From Nisaea acidiphila (lineage in GTDB: Bacteria; Pseudomonadota; Alphaproteobacteria; Thalassobaculales; Thalassobaculaceae): a DNA stretch of 64,000 nt. The position numbers and the translations under genes were made by a program. Of this stretch, positions 54,837-62,855 are shown piece after piece; positions within the stretch are counted from its first letter, which is position 1; each line of letters begins with the position of its first letter. The stretch spans positions 3,342,501 through 3,406,500 of the forward strand of contig NZ_CP102480.1 in NCBI RefSeq assembly GCF_024662015.1, written 5' to 3'. Under the pieces are notes generated by a model. That model saw only the letters and a list, made by a program, of their open reading frames with translations, was not told where the DNA came from and did not search any database.

Positions 54837-56870
54837 TCAATTCAGCAGCTGCGGCATCCAGAGCGCGATCTGCGGGAAGAACATGACCAGCAGCATGCCG
54901 ATGATCTGCAGGCCGATGAAGGGAATAACGCTGACGAAGATTTCCTGCAGCGTGACGTCCCGCGGCGCGACCGATTTCAGCCAGAAACAGGCCGGGCCGA
55001 AGGGCGGGCTGAGGAAGTAGATCTGGATGTTCATCACGAACAGGATGCCGAACCAGACCGCGGCCCATTCCGGATCCATGCCGAGTTCCGGCGCCAGGTC
55101 CCTCACCACCGGGGCGAAGACGGGCACGGTGATGAAAATGATCGCGATCCACTCCATGAAAGTGCCGAGAATGACCAGGATCGCCATCATCACGAAGATC
55201 GTGCCCAGCGCGCCGAGACCGGCGCCCTTGATCAGATCGCGCATGAAGTCCGCGCCGCCGATCAGGTTGTAGAGCCCGACGAAGGCGACGGCGCCGAGGA
55301 TCAGCCAGATGATTGTGCCGACCACCGACATGGTGTTGGCGAGGCAGTCCCGGATCAGCGGGTAGTTGAACTGGAACCGCACGGCCGCGACCACGATGGC
55401 GCCGAAGACACCGACCGCGGCGGCCTCTGTTACACTGGTGATGCCGCCATAGATCGAGCCCATGACGCAGACGATGAGCATGATGCAGAGCGCGACCGCC
55501 CAGATCTGGTGCTTGCCGAGCTTGGTCTCCTGCCCGGTCCGTTCCGCGATCTCCGCCGCCGTCGGGGCCAGGGCCGGGTTCAGGTTACAGCGCAGAAGTA
55601 CGAAGGTGACGTAGAAGGCGGCCAGCATGAGCCCCGGGACGAAGCCCGCGGAGAACAGGTCGCCGATGCCGACATTGGCGCTGAGTCCGTAGACGATCAT
55701 GACGATCGAGGGCGGGATCAGGGTGGCGAGCGCGCCGGAGGCGCAGATCAGGCCGATGGTCAGCTTGCGGTCGTAGCCGAGCCGCAGCATCTGCGGTAGC
55801 GCGACGAGGCCGAGCATCACGATCTCGCCGCCCATCACGCCGGACATGGCGGCGAGAATGACCGCGACGATGGTGGTCTGCAGGGCGACGCCGCCGCGCA
55901 GGCCGCCGGCGAAGATCGACATCGCGTCGAACAGGTCCTGCGCTATCCCGGCCCGTTCCAGGATCGAGGCCATCAGCACGAAGAACGGGACCGCGACCAG
56001 CGGGTACTTTTCCAGCAGGTCCATCGCGTTGGTCGAGACCAGGTACATGCCCGTGGTGCCGTAGAACATCAGCGCGCACATCACTGAGATGATCAGCGTC
56101 ACGATGCCGAGCGGCATACCGGTCATCATGAGAACGAGCAGCGCGGCGACGATGGCGAGCGAGATCGTCGCGATGCCGATCTCGTCCCGGTCGACATGGA
56201 AGCGGTCGACAACGGTGCCGGCATGCTCAGCCAGGGATTCCTCAAGAATGTACCAGGTGCTCTCGACCCCGCCGTAGTGGCCGAAGATCTGGACGAGCAG
56301 CCTGAGGCAGATCAGCGTCAATACGGCGAGCGTGGCGAATTGCAGCGGCTTGGTGCGGAAATGCCGCGTGAGATTGACCAGGAGCTGGACGAGGTAAAGG
56401 AAGAGGCCGCTTACCAGAACGGTCTTCAGCACCATCGGCAGCGGCGAGTTCCAGGCGGTGCCGCCCCGCTCGGTAAGGTCGATGCTCTCAAGGGCGCGGA
56501 TCAGCGTGTCGGAGACCAGCATGTAGAGCGCGAATATGCCGACCACCATGGCGAAGAGGTCGAGCCACCAGCGCACCCGCTCGGAGGCCATCAGGTAGAA
56601 GACGGTGATGCCGATATGCCGTTTGCGCAGGGTGACGAACCCGGCAGACAGCATCCAGGCCGAGGCGCAGAGCACCATCACGACTTCGAACACCCACTGC
56701 GTGGGGCTGTTGAAGATGTAGCGCGCGATCACTTCCCAGAGGGTGCATGCAGCCGCGAGCAGGTAGAGGTTGCTGACCGCCAGGCCAAGGAAACGGCTTA
56801 CGTGATCGACTGATCGTCCGAATGCCGCTCCGGCCGGCGCTCCAACCATAGTTTCCGTGAATCCGGTCAT
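54837..56870 (-). CDS. TRAP transporter fused small and large permease subunits (DctQ-DctM)
   Basis: In this 677-residue membrane protein, residues about 25-230 form the DctQ-type four-helix small subunit (EVIARYIFNSPTQWVFEVV). From about 250 the DctM large subunit follows, with GMPLGIVTLIISVMCALMFYG, VPFFVLMASILERAG, ALATLIPPSIVMIVYGL and FLSPPFGPACFWLK. Fusions of this kind are known for TRAP systems. It works with the DctP protein encoded upstream and is sodium-driven by family precedent. Confidence 0.9.
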   Translation of the reverse strand: MTGFTETMVGAPAGAAFGRSVDHVSRFLGLAVSNLYLLAAACTLWEVIARYIFNSPTQWVFEVVMVLCASAWMLSAGFVTLRKRHIGITVFYLMASERVRWWLDLFAMVVGIFALYMLVSDTLIRALESIDLTERGGTAWNSPLPMVLKTVLVSGLFLYLVQLLVNLTRHFRTKPLQFATLAVLTLICLRLLVQIFGHYGGVESTWYILEESLAEHAGTVVDRFHVDRDEIGIATISLAIVAALLVLMMTGMPLGIVTLIISVMCALMFYGTTGMYLVSTNAMDLLEKYPLVAVPFFVLMASILERAGIAQDLFDAMSIFAGGLRGGVALQTTIVAVILAAMSGVMGGEIVMLGLVALPQMLRLGYDRKLTIGLICASGALATLIPPSIVMIVYGLSANVGIGDLFSAGFVPGLMLAAFYVTFVLLRCNLNPALAPTAAEIAERTGQETKLGKHQIWAVALCIMLIVCVMGSIYGGITSVTEAAAVGVFGAIVVAAVRFQFNYPLIRDCLANTMSVVGTIIWLILGAVAFVGLYNLIGGADFMRDLIKGAGLGALGTIFVMMAILVILGTFMEWIAIIFITVPVFAPVVRDLAPELGMDPEWAAVWFGILFVMNIQIYFLSPPFGPACFWLKSVAPRDVTLQEIFVSVIPFIGLQIIGMLLVMFFPQIALWMPQLLN

Positions 56871-56919
56871 GGCGCGCCCAGTTCCATTGATCGTCAGGGA
56901 AAAAGCAGAAGAGAAGAAG

Positions 56920-56947
56920 CCGCCGCGCCCAATACCGGGCGCGGCGG
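56920..56947 (-). terminator. intercistronic hairpin between dctP and dctQM
   Basis: The perfect 11-bp stem CCGCCGCGCCC / GGGCGCGGCGG has a 6-base loop, 15 bases after the dctP stop. CTTCTTCTCTTCTGC follows on the minus strand, moderately U-rich. Likely a partial terminator giving more binding protein than permease. Confidence 0.65.
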
Positions 56948-56961
56948 AGCGTACAGGGTGC

Positions 56962-57999
56962 TTATTCGCCCTTCAGGAGACCGACGCTGCGCATGTATTT
57001 CAGATGCGCGTCGAGGGCTTCCTTGGCGAGCGGCGACTTGGCCGCGAAGTCGTGCCAGGCGCCGACCGCGATTTCGCGGAACTTGGCACGCTCTTCGGTC
57101 GACCAGTCGACGACGGTGATGTCATTGCCGGCCCGCTGCTCGGCGGCGATCGCCTGATCCTGCAGGTCCGCCTCGCGGCGCATGGCGTCATAGGCAGAGG
57201 AGTACCAGACCTCGAGCGCCGTCTGACCTTCCTTGCCGAGCTTGTCCCAGACCTTCTTGTTCACGATGAACTGCAGCACGGCCATGGAGTGGATACCCGG
57301 ATAGATCGGATACTTGGCGACCTTGTACATGCCGGAGGCATTGTTGTTGACGTGGGCCGAGGCATCGGCGGCGTCGATAACGCCTTTCTCCAGCGCGGTA
57401 TAGACCTCGGAGAACGGCAGGGACACCGGCGCGGCGCCGGCGCGCTTGAAGACTTCCGCGGCCAGACCTTCCGGCGAGCGGACCTTGACGCCTTTCATGT
57501 CGGCGACGGTCTTGATCGGGATGGTCGAGACGAAAGCCTCTTTCGCGTAGGGGCCGCAGCCGACGACATGGACCTTACCCTTGGTGTACTTGTCGTAGAG
57601 CTTCTGCAGGATCTCCTTGCCGCCGCCATGCATGCAGAAGGTGCGGACCTGGTCGACCGTATCGTAGCCGGCGATCAGGTCGCCGATCACCGCGAAGGCC
57701 GGATCGCGGCCGGAGAAATAGCTGACCGCGTTCAGGTCGCCGTCGAGAATGCCGTTCGCCACCGCGTCGATGGTTTCCCGGTGCGGCACCACGGCCTTGG
57801 TCGGCAGAACCTCGATCCCGACCTTGCCGCCGGTCATCTCGCCCAGCTTCGGGGCCCAATCGTCGGTCATGAACCGGTGAGCCCAGTCGCCCGCTTTCGA
57901 GCTCGCTTGGACTTTCAGGGTCTTGGCGATCGCGCCGTCCGCAGCCGCCGTCAGGGCCGTCGCCGCGATGGCGAGGGCCATAAAAGATTTCTTGATCAT
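56962..57999 (-). CDS. TRAP transporter periplasmic substrate-binding protein DctP
   Basis: The 345-residue protein has a signal peptide (about 1-25, cleaved near AIA). Its mature part carries TRAP binding-protein features: GKVGIEVLPTKAVVPHRETIDAV, FVSTIPIKTVADMKGVKVRSPEG with the ligand-carboxylate arginine in VKVRSP, and ALEKGVIDAADASAHVNNNAS. The insertion of CMHGGGKEIL near 120 and the dehydratase neighbour fit a sugar-acid ligand. It is the first gene of the operon, divergent from a GntR regulator. Confidence 0.88.
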   Translation of the reverse strand: MIKKSFMALAIAATALTAAADGAIAKTLKVQASSKAGDWAHRFMTDDWAPKLGEMTGGKVGIEVLPTKAVVPHRETIDAVANGILDGDLNAVSYFSGRDPAFAVIGDLIAGYDTVDQVRTFCMHGGGKEILQKLYDKYTKGKVHVVGCGPYAKEAFVSTIPIKTVADMKGVKVRSPEGLAAEVFKRAGAAPVSLPFSEVYTALEKGVIDAADASAHVNNNASGMYKVAKYPIYPGIHSMAVLQFIVNKKVWDKLGKEGQTALEVWYSSAYDAMRREADLQDQAIAAEQRAGNDITVVDWSTEERAKFREIAVGAWHDFAAKSPLAKEALDAHLKYMRSVGLLKGE

Positions 58000-58053
58000 G
58001 TGAATTTAACTCCTCCCGTTACGCCTGAGATTTTTCTCTTTTTGACGTGTGCG

Positions 58054-58077
58054 GCGGCTAATATATCAATTAGCCGC
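58054..58077. promoter_or_regulatory. operator-like perfect inverted repeat between dctP and gntR
   Basis: Arms GCGGCTAA and TTAGCCGC are perfect 8-bp inverted repeats around an 8-base AT-rich centre (TATATCAA). The site is 55 bases before the dctP start and 66 bases before the gntR start, in the middle of the divergent region. It is a good candidate for the binding site of the FCD-type GntR regulator. Confidence 0.6.
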
Positions 58078-58142
58078 AGATGTGCTAGATTATATTTTAG
58101 GTTCAGAGCGTCAACGGCCGGATCGGGGATCCTCGCAGCGGA

Positions 58143-58862
58143 ATGCAGGCAATGCCGGATGGTTCAGCGGGTGCCGCCGGAGCGGATATTCCCGCGGGCA
58201 AGGGACAGCGCGTGACGGCTGTCCAGCAGATTTACGCGGAGCTCAGGGCGCAGATCGTCGACCTGGTCTTGCCGCCGGGGGCGTCGATTTCGAAGAAGGA
58301 TATCGCCGACAGGTTCGGCGTCAGCCAGACGCCGGTTCGCGAGGCCCTGATCCTGCTGGAGGAGGAGGGGCTGGTGGATATCTTCCCCCAGTCCCGCACC
58401 GTGGTCTCTTATATCGACGTGCAAAGCGCGCGCGAGGCACATGTCCTGCGGCGAAGCGTCGAGGTCGAGATTGCGCGCATCCTAGCGGGAAAGATCACGG
58501 AGATCGAGCTGATCGACCTGCGCGCGATCCTGCAGCGCCAGAACGCTTTCCTGAAATCCGGCGATCTCGCGGCCTTTTCCGCCGCGGACAACGATCTGCA
58601 CCGCCGGATGTACGAGCTCGCCGATCTCGCGGGCCTTTGGGATATCGTCCGCGCCCGCCGCGCCCATCTCGACCGGCTGCGCAACCTGCATCTGCCGAGC
58701 AAGGGCAAGGCGAGGTCGATCCTGCGCGAGCACAGGCGGATCATCGATTGCCTGGAGCTGAAGGACCCGGACGCCGCGGAACGGGCCGTGCGCGAGCATC
58801 TGAGAGGCACTGTTTCCGCGACCGGTGAAATCCGCGCGCACTTCCCGGAATATTTCGGCTGA
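58143..58862 (+). CDS. GntR-family (FCD) transcriptional regulator
   Basis: The 239-residue regulator has a winged helix (about 25-95; GASISKKDIADRFGVSQTPVREALILLEEEGL matches the GntR signature) and an FCD ligand domain (about 105-230) with metal-type histidines in NDLHRRMYEL, LREHRRII and REHLRG. Such proteins usually sense sugar acids. It is divergent from dctP, so it probably controls the TRAP-dehydratase-RraA operon and itself. The start is uncertain: a second in-frame ATG lies three codons downstream. Confidence 0.87.
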   Translation: MQAMPDGSAGAAGADIPAGKGQRVTAVQQIYAELRAQIVDLVLPPGASISKKDIADRFGVSQTPVREALILLEEEGLVDIFPQSRTVVSYIDVQSAREAHVLRRSVEVEIARILAGKITEIELIDLRAILQRQNAFLKSGDLAAFSAADNDLHRRMYELADLAGLWDIVRARRAHLDRLRNLHLPSKGKARSILREHRRIIDCLELKDPDAAERAVREHLRGTVSATGEIRAHFPEYFG

Positions 58863-58968
58863 GCGCCGCCGGGCGCATTACCCGCCACCGCTCTGTTGAC
58901 AGCCCCGCCCGGCTCGCCTATATGCGTGGCTCCGCGCGGGCAGGACGCCTTGTGCGGGCCTCTCATGG

Positions 58969-59045
58969 GGCGGAGTAGCTCAGCTGGTTAGAGCAGCGGA
59001 ATCATAATCCGCGTGTCGGGGGTTCAAGTCCCTCCTCCGCTACCA
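58969..59045 (+). tRNA. tRNA-Met (anticodon CAU)
   Basis: A full cloverleaf is present. The acceptor stem is GGCGGAG / CTCCGCT (first pair G-U). The D arm is GCTC..GAGC. The anticodon stem GCGGA / TCCGC encloses the loop ATCATAA with CAT as anticodon. The T arm is GGGGG / CCCTC around TTCAAGT. A genome-encoded CCA ends it. It looks like elongator tRNA-Met; a lysidine-modified tRNA-Ile2 (CAU) cannot be excluded by eye. It marks the border where the accessory region begins. Confidence 0.95.
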
Positions 59046-59678
59046 ATTTTTCTTTTTAAATATATGTTATTATTGAAAAATTCTATTTCTTGGAATTTTA
59101 ACCCCACATTTTTACCATCAGCAGAGTTGGTTTTCAGAGGGATCTGAAAGTCATTGCCGATCAGCTCTATCCAATGGACGCTTGGACGTCTCCCAAGATC
59201 TGAGGAGATTATCTGCCGCCAGCGGTGATCTCTCAACGAGTGAAAATTGCTGTGCTGTCGCCATTCTTCATCTGATTCGAGATATCGTGATTGCCGCCGC
59301 GTCGGCCGAGAATACCGAGTATTTTGCCATAGGTGTTCACCGCGCACTTTAGAGCAGTCGCGGCCCAACGATACAGGCCGGCACCTCAGACAAATCTGCT
59401 CGGCAATGTCATTGTAGTCGTCTGTTTCTGATCGATTGTCGGCTTTCTGTCGTGCTATGTGGGCAATGGTTTCTGTGTTTTGTGGAAACAATTAATCATA
59501 ATATTCGCATTCAACATATACTAAAATCAAAAAATTTTCTCATATTTCTCTGATTGATAGAAATAATCAATCTCAAAAATCTAGATTTTGAGTTTATATA
59601 TTATACATAACATTGAAGGTCAATTGCTTATATACAAAATATCTCGCCAGATTTTTTGATAATGGCGAGAGAGAGTTC
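59046..59678. other. AT-rich non-coding stretch after tRNA-Met
   Basis: About 630 bases hold no gene I can support. Immediately after the CCA end the sequence becomes very AT-rich (TTTTTCTTTTTAAATATATG) and again at 59,490-59,640. The middle part (59,120-59,470) is of intermediate composition and contains only a frame on the minus strand that would run into the tRNA. No integrase gene and no second copy of the tRNA 3' end is visible. It looks like decayed, horizontally acquired DNA. Confidence 0.6.
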
Positions 59679-59849
59679 ATGCAGAGATTGATTACTCTAA
59701 ACCAACTCCTCGAGATCTTACAGGTCTCCAGGAGCACGGCATATCGCCTGATGGCTCAAAAGAAGCTGCCAGAGCCGGTACGCATCTGCGGTCGTACGCT
59801 TTTCCGTGCCTCGGATATTGACCGTTTCATTGGCGGGGACCATGCGTAG
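59679..59849 (+). CDS. AlpA-like excisionase/regulator, 56 residues
   Basis: A short MerR-like winged-helix protein reads ITLNQLLEILQVSRSTAYRL followed by KKLPEPVRICGRTLFRASDIDRFI, the classical AlpA/excisionase pattern. Purine-rich GAGAGAGAG stands just before ATG; a longer frame starts 22 codons upstream without homology. AlpA proteins regulate integrase or transfer genes of integrated elements. It is the first gene after the tRNA and overlaps the next gene by 8 bases. Confidence 0.8.
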   Translation: MQRLITLNQLLEILQVSRSTAYRLMAQKKLPEPVRICGRTLFRASDIDRFIGGDHA

Positions 59850-60261
59850 AACCCGGCCAACCTCGATCAACTTTTCCGCCGGACTGCTCAAACAACTTGA
59901 TCGGCAGGTCAAGATTGAGGGCGCTCGATCAAGATCCATGCTCATGCAGCAGTTCGTGGTTGAAGGCCTTCAGTGTCGTGGCCATCGGGATCTTGGCTTC
60001 GAACAATCCCTTAGCCTTCCGTTGCAGGGAGAGTTGGGAGGCGCACTCGCGATACTGAAGGCGGGGCAGCTGCTGGGTTCCGCGATTGATCTGCCGGAGC
60101 CGGCTCGCAAAGCCGTCGAAGAACTTGTCGAAGCAGCAAATCGAGCCGTCTTGGCGATCAGCGAAGGCGGGCTGGGGAGGAACAATGGCGTTTCGCTCCG
60201 CTCGATCGCACCTGCGCCTGAACACGCCTACGGGGTGCGCAAGCATGATTACCATCGCTAA
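59842..60261 (+). CDS. ribbon-helix-helix-like DNA-binding protein (MobC-like position)
   Basis: I recognise only part of this 139-residue protein. Its first 40 residues (TSINFSAGLLKQLDRQVKIEGARSRSMLMQQFVVEGL) read like a ribbon-helix-helix fold: one beta strand, two helices with a turn. The middle is helical, and the C-terminal 35 residues overlap the next gene in another frame. Position just ahead of a relaxase-like gene is that of an accessory oriT-binding protein such as MobC. This role is inference. Confidence 0.6.
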   Translation: MRRTRPTSINFSAGLLKQLDRQVKIEGARSRSMLMQQFVVEGLQCRGHRDLGFEQSLSLPLQGELGGALAILKAGQLLGSAIDLPEPARKAVEELVEAANRAVLAISEGGLGRNNGVSLRSIAPAPEHAYGVRKHDYHR

Positions 60262-60865
60262 GACGCACGGTCTTCGGACCAGCGGCCCCGAATACGTATT
60301 GAGGGAGGCCGTCCGGCTTGATCCGGGAAGGACCGGCAAATGGACCGCTTTATGGAATTGCGGTCTCGATGAGATTGCTTCTTTCAGTTTTGCTGCCGCC
60401 TGTGCCGTGATGCGTGCTTGTGGACGCAGTGTGCGCAAGCTGAAGAAGCCGTTTCTTCACGCAGTCTTCTCGCCGCCGCCGAGTTCACTTTTGGTGGACA
60501 GACAATACGAGCTGCTGACCGAGGCGTTCATCGCCTCGATGCATGCGCTGGAGATCCCGGACCGAGTGGCCCTGACCGCGTTGCATCCGCCGGCAAACGA
60601 GGGTGGCGTATACCATTTGCATGCCTTCGTGGCGCTGCCGGACCCGCTGACGGGGAAGTCGATATCGCACCACGGCATGCAGCAGAAGATCCAGCGCGCC
60701 GCCAAACCATTCGAAAAAGAGTTCCTCGCGGCTCCGCTTCGGAGGTCCATCTCTGTCCCGGAGCACGTCCGCGATCTCGAAGCCGACGGCCACGAACATC
60801 GTCTCCCAACCCCGGAAGAAGAGGAGGTCCGCCATGACCATCTTCCCAGCGCATTTGGCTTCTGA
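60185..60865 (+). CDS. short HUH relaxase-like protein
   Basis: The 226-residue protein is unannotated to my knowledge but keeps the outline of a MobA/VirD2-type relaxase catalytic domain. A candidate tyrosine is in PEYVLREA (about 37). Then WTALWNCGL, the strand-helix region KPFLHAVFSPPPS, and a three-histidine metal motif H-x9-H-x-H at 134/144/146 (ALHPPANEGGVYHLHAFVAL). The start at 60,185 has GGAGG 5 bases upstream. It lacks any helicase, primase or long C-terminal extension, ending in a charged tail (PTPEEEEVRHDHL). Similarity is by motif order only, so relaxase activity is inference. Confidence 0.5.
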   Translation: MAFRSARSHLRLNTPTGCASMITIAKTHGLRTSGPEYVLREAVRLDPGRTGKWTALWNCGLDEIASFSFAAACAVMRACGRSVRKLKKPFLHAVFSPPPSSLLVDRQYELLTEAFIASMHALEIPDRVALTALHPPANEGGVYHLHAFVALPDPLTGKSISHHGMQQKIQRAAKPFEKEFLAAPLRRSISVPEHVRDLEADGHEHRLPTPEEEEVRHDHLPSAFGF

Positions 60866-60877
60866 CAGCACTGCAGC

Positions 60878-60941
60878 AGCGCTATTGGAAAGCGCTACGA
60901 ACCGGCTGCCTCGCAGCGCTGCACAGCGGCTGCGCAGCGCT
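60878..60941. repeat. cluster of four AGCGCT palindromes, possible oriT or protein-binding array
   Basis: The 6-base palindrome AGCGCT occurs at 60,878, 60,891, 60,915 and 60,936, within 64 bases, surrounded by further GCGC-rich, hairpin-forming words. It lies in the 243-base gap just after the relaxase-like gene and before the next operon. The gap also holds an A/T run (AAAATTTTTTTGGG) near 61,090, directly ahead of the next ribosome site. Confidence 0.45.
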
Positions 60942-61108
60942 TCAGCGCGGCGCTTGGCGCATCGCCGGTCACATTGGCATCCGCAGCGAAGTGTAGTCAC
61001 GGACGGTATTAGTCCCTTCGAACACACCGGGACAGAAATCGGAGAAGCGCCCTCAGTAACGGGGCAAGACAGGAATCCCAATCGGCAAAATTTTTTTGGG
61101 AGATCAAC

Positions 61109-61540
61109 ATGGTGAGCCGGGAGAAGCTTCTCGAAGTGGCGAGGGAAGCTGCAAAGCGATCGTCTGGTTCGCGGAAGCGGGCTTCGGGGCCAAAGGTGTT
61201 TGTGGCCAGCCAGCTCCAGGACGTGAAGGACATGTATGACATCCTGGGCTCGTGGCCTGCGGTTGCAGAAGAGCTGCGTAAGCTTGGTATCTGCTGGAGT
61301 ACGGGAAAGTTTTCCGGAAGTGATCTTCGCTCGTTGGTCTCACAGATCGAGTCCGGCAATCCACCGCGTCCGCAGCCCGCGGGACGCGATCAGCTGGTAG
61401 CGGCATGTCACCGGGACGCGCCGAACGACATTCCGGCTGAAAGCCCTTCTATTGGTGAGAGCCAGAAAAAAGCGCCCGCTGTGCCTAAAGGCGAAGTTGA
61501 GCTGGACCTTAGTGGCCTTTTCGAGGTGCGAGCCAAATGA
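61109..61540 (+). CDS. hypothetical protein, TraK-like position
   Basis: In this 143-residue protein the N terminus is basic (REAAKRSSGSRKRASGPK). The centre DVKDMYDILGSWPAVAEELRKLGICWSTGKFSGSDLRSLVSQI looks like a helix-turn-helix unit in the style of small TraK-type oriT-binding proteins (a delayed W then a sampled helix). The tail is disordered, ending ELDLSGLFEV. GGGAG is 6 bases upstream of ATG. It overlaps the next gene by 4 bases (ATGA). I cannot name it; the DNA-binding reading is inference. Confidence 0.5.
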   Translation: MVSREKLLEVAREAAKRSSGSRKRASGPKVFVASQLQDVKDMYDILGSWPAVAEELRKLGICWSTGKFSGSDLRSLVSQIESGNPPRPQPAGRDQLVAACHRDAPNDIPAESPSIGESQKKAPAVPKGEVELDLSGLFEVRAK

Positions 61541-62415
61541 GCGATTTTGATCTCATTGAAAATGCAACGGCTCCCGGCGCGGAAAGTTTGCTGATTGTCC
61601 ACGCTCAAAATCGATCCGAGAGGTTGATTGTGCCTGCGCTCTGCGATCTCGGGTTCAGTCTGGCCAACAGGCCGCGGCAACTCGTCTGTCTCGACAGCGG
61701 TTCGGGCGATGACCACAGGAACCTTGAGAACATAACCGGCAGAGAAGTTGGGAAGATAACCATCCCCGAGGCCGGGCCCGGCTTTCTGAATCGCAGTGCC
61801 CAGGATGATGCCAAGCTGGACTGTCTGGCTCGAAGTCTGGTGAAGTACGACTTGGTCGTGGAAGCGACCCCGGATGTCGGGGTTGAGCTGTTGCACCGGT
61901 GGAGCCGATTCAGAGACCTTCAGGCCCTGTTGCGTCAAGGGTATCGCGCTCCGCAGCTGATCGTCACGCTGTCCCTGCACGACAGTACTTTCCGAGAACC
62001 GTATGACTTGTTCGAAGCTCTTGGCGGCTTCCAACGCGAAGTTGGCTTCGAAATCACCTGCGTCATTCTTGACAGGAAGCATGATCAGGACTCCGGACTC
62101 GACTGGGATGGAATGAATTATTGCATCTCGGTCCTGGAGAAGAGGGCCCGTGTCAGGTTCTTGACGGTTTCATATTGCTATAGCGGGCTCTTCGAACATG
62201 TGCGGTCGGGCTCTCTGTCACTCTCCGAAGCTTGTTCTGATGATGTGCGCAAATTCGCTGACCTTGCAGTGGATTCCGGAAGTGGCTGGACCGGTGACGT
62301 GCTTGCTCAGTTCGAGCAGCGCGAGCTACTCGAATGGGCTTTCGAATCAATCAGCGGGTTTCGAAAGCTCGGGCTGGTTCCTGATCCTCCGACAGACTTG
62401 GGAGAAGCGGCATGA
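61537..62415 (+). CDS. hypothetical protein, possibly a degenerate TraL/StbB-like fold
   Basis: This 292-residue protein is not recognisable to me from memory. It begins like a Rossmann/P-loop domain (ESLLIVHAQNRSERLIVPAL, then PRQLVCLDSGSGD where deviant Walker ATPases have a signature Asp) but the Walker A glycine-lysine motif is absent (AQNRSERL). Further strands are KYDLVVEATPDVGVELLH, APQLIVTLSLHDSTF and GFEITCVILDRKHD. The order of parts resembles TraL/StbB ATPases coded after TraK, minus the nucleotide loop. It is coupled to both neighbours by ATGA overlaps. Confidence 0.45.
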   Translation: MSDFDLIENATAPGAESLLIVHAQNRSERLIVPALCDLGFSLANRPRQLVCLDSGSGDDHRNLENITGREVGKITIPEAGPGFLNRSAQDDAKLDCLARSLVKYDLVVEATPDVGVELLHRWSRFRDLQALLRQGYRAPQLIVTLSLHDSTFREPYDLFEALGGFQREVGFEITCVILDRKHDQDSGLDWDGMNYCISVLEKRARVRFLTVSYCYSGLFEHVRSGSLSLSEACSDDVRKFADLAVDSGSGWTGDVLAQFEQRELLEWAFESISGFRKLGLVPDPPTDLGEAA

Positions 62416-62807
62416 AGCAGAACGACAACATGATCATTGTCCTGGTTCCGGCCTGGGAAACGTTTGAGGGCGAATTGGTCGTTTTTAAGGAACTGAGCAA
62501 TCAGGAATTGCTTCACTACCATCGAACGACGGCGGCGGTGGATGTTCAGAACCTTCGGGAGCAGGAGCAGTCTCGTGTTCCGACCGCGTGGGTCGCTGGC
62601 GGTTACCTCGCCGTCACCAATGAACTTGAAAAGCGACTGGGTCCTGAAGCCGCAGCGAGGAAACAGGCCGAGGGGGGCAGTGATGGCCAGCATGGCGCGC
62701 AGGTCGCTCTTCTCGTCGACAAGCTTGCGTTGGAGTATGCCCTGCGGCATGGCCGTCGGCCCCCAACCGATAGCCAGCCTGCAGCTTCGGCTCCTGGTTA
62801 TTTTTGA
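62412..62807 (+). CDS. hypothetical protein, 131 residues
   Basis: I do not recognise this protein. It starts with a short hydrophobic strand (MIIVLVPAW), continues with charged helical segments (ELEKRLGPEAAARKQAEGG, LVDKLALEYALRHGRRPP) and ends in a proline-rich tail. There is no signal peptide or metal motif. The ATGA overlap with the preceding gene makes it the third member of a translationally coupled trio, so it probably acts with them. Confidence 0.5.
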   Translation: MKQNDNMIIVLVPAWETFEGELVVFKELSNQELLHYHRTTAAVDVQNLREQEQSRVPTAWVAGGYLAVTNELEKRLGPEAAARKQAEGGSDGQHGAQVALLVDKLALEYALRHGRRPPTDSQPAASAPGYF

Positions 62808-62855
62808 GTGCGATTTTGGCCGCGGAGGGGAATGAGGAGACCTACCCTCGTCACC

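Noticed and set aside
59024-59491. Minus-strand open frame of 155 codons downstream of tRNA-Met
   Set aside because: It runs into the tRNA gene, has no ribosome site or recognisable family, and lies in low-GC DNA where such frames are weak evidence.
60901-60990. CRISPR-like array suggested by recurring GCGC/AGCGCT words
   Set aside because: The repeats are only 6 bases with irregular spacing and no unique spacers of constant length.
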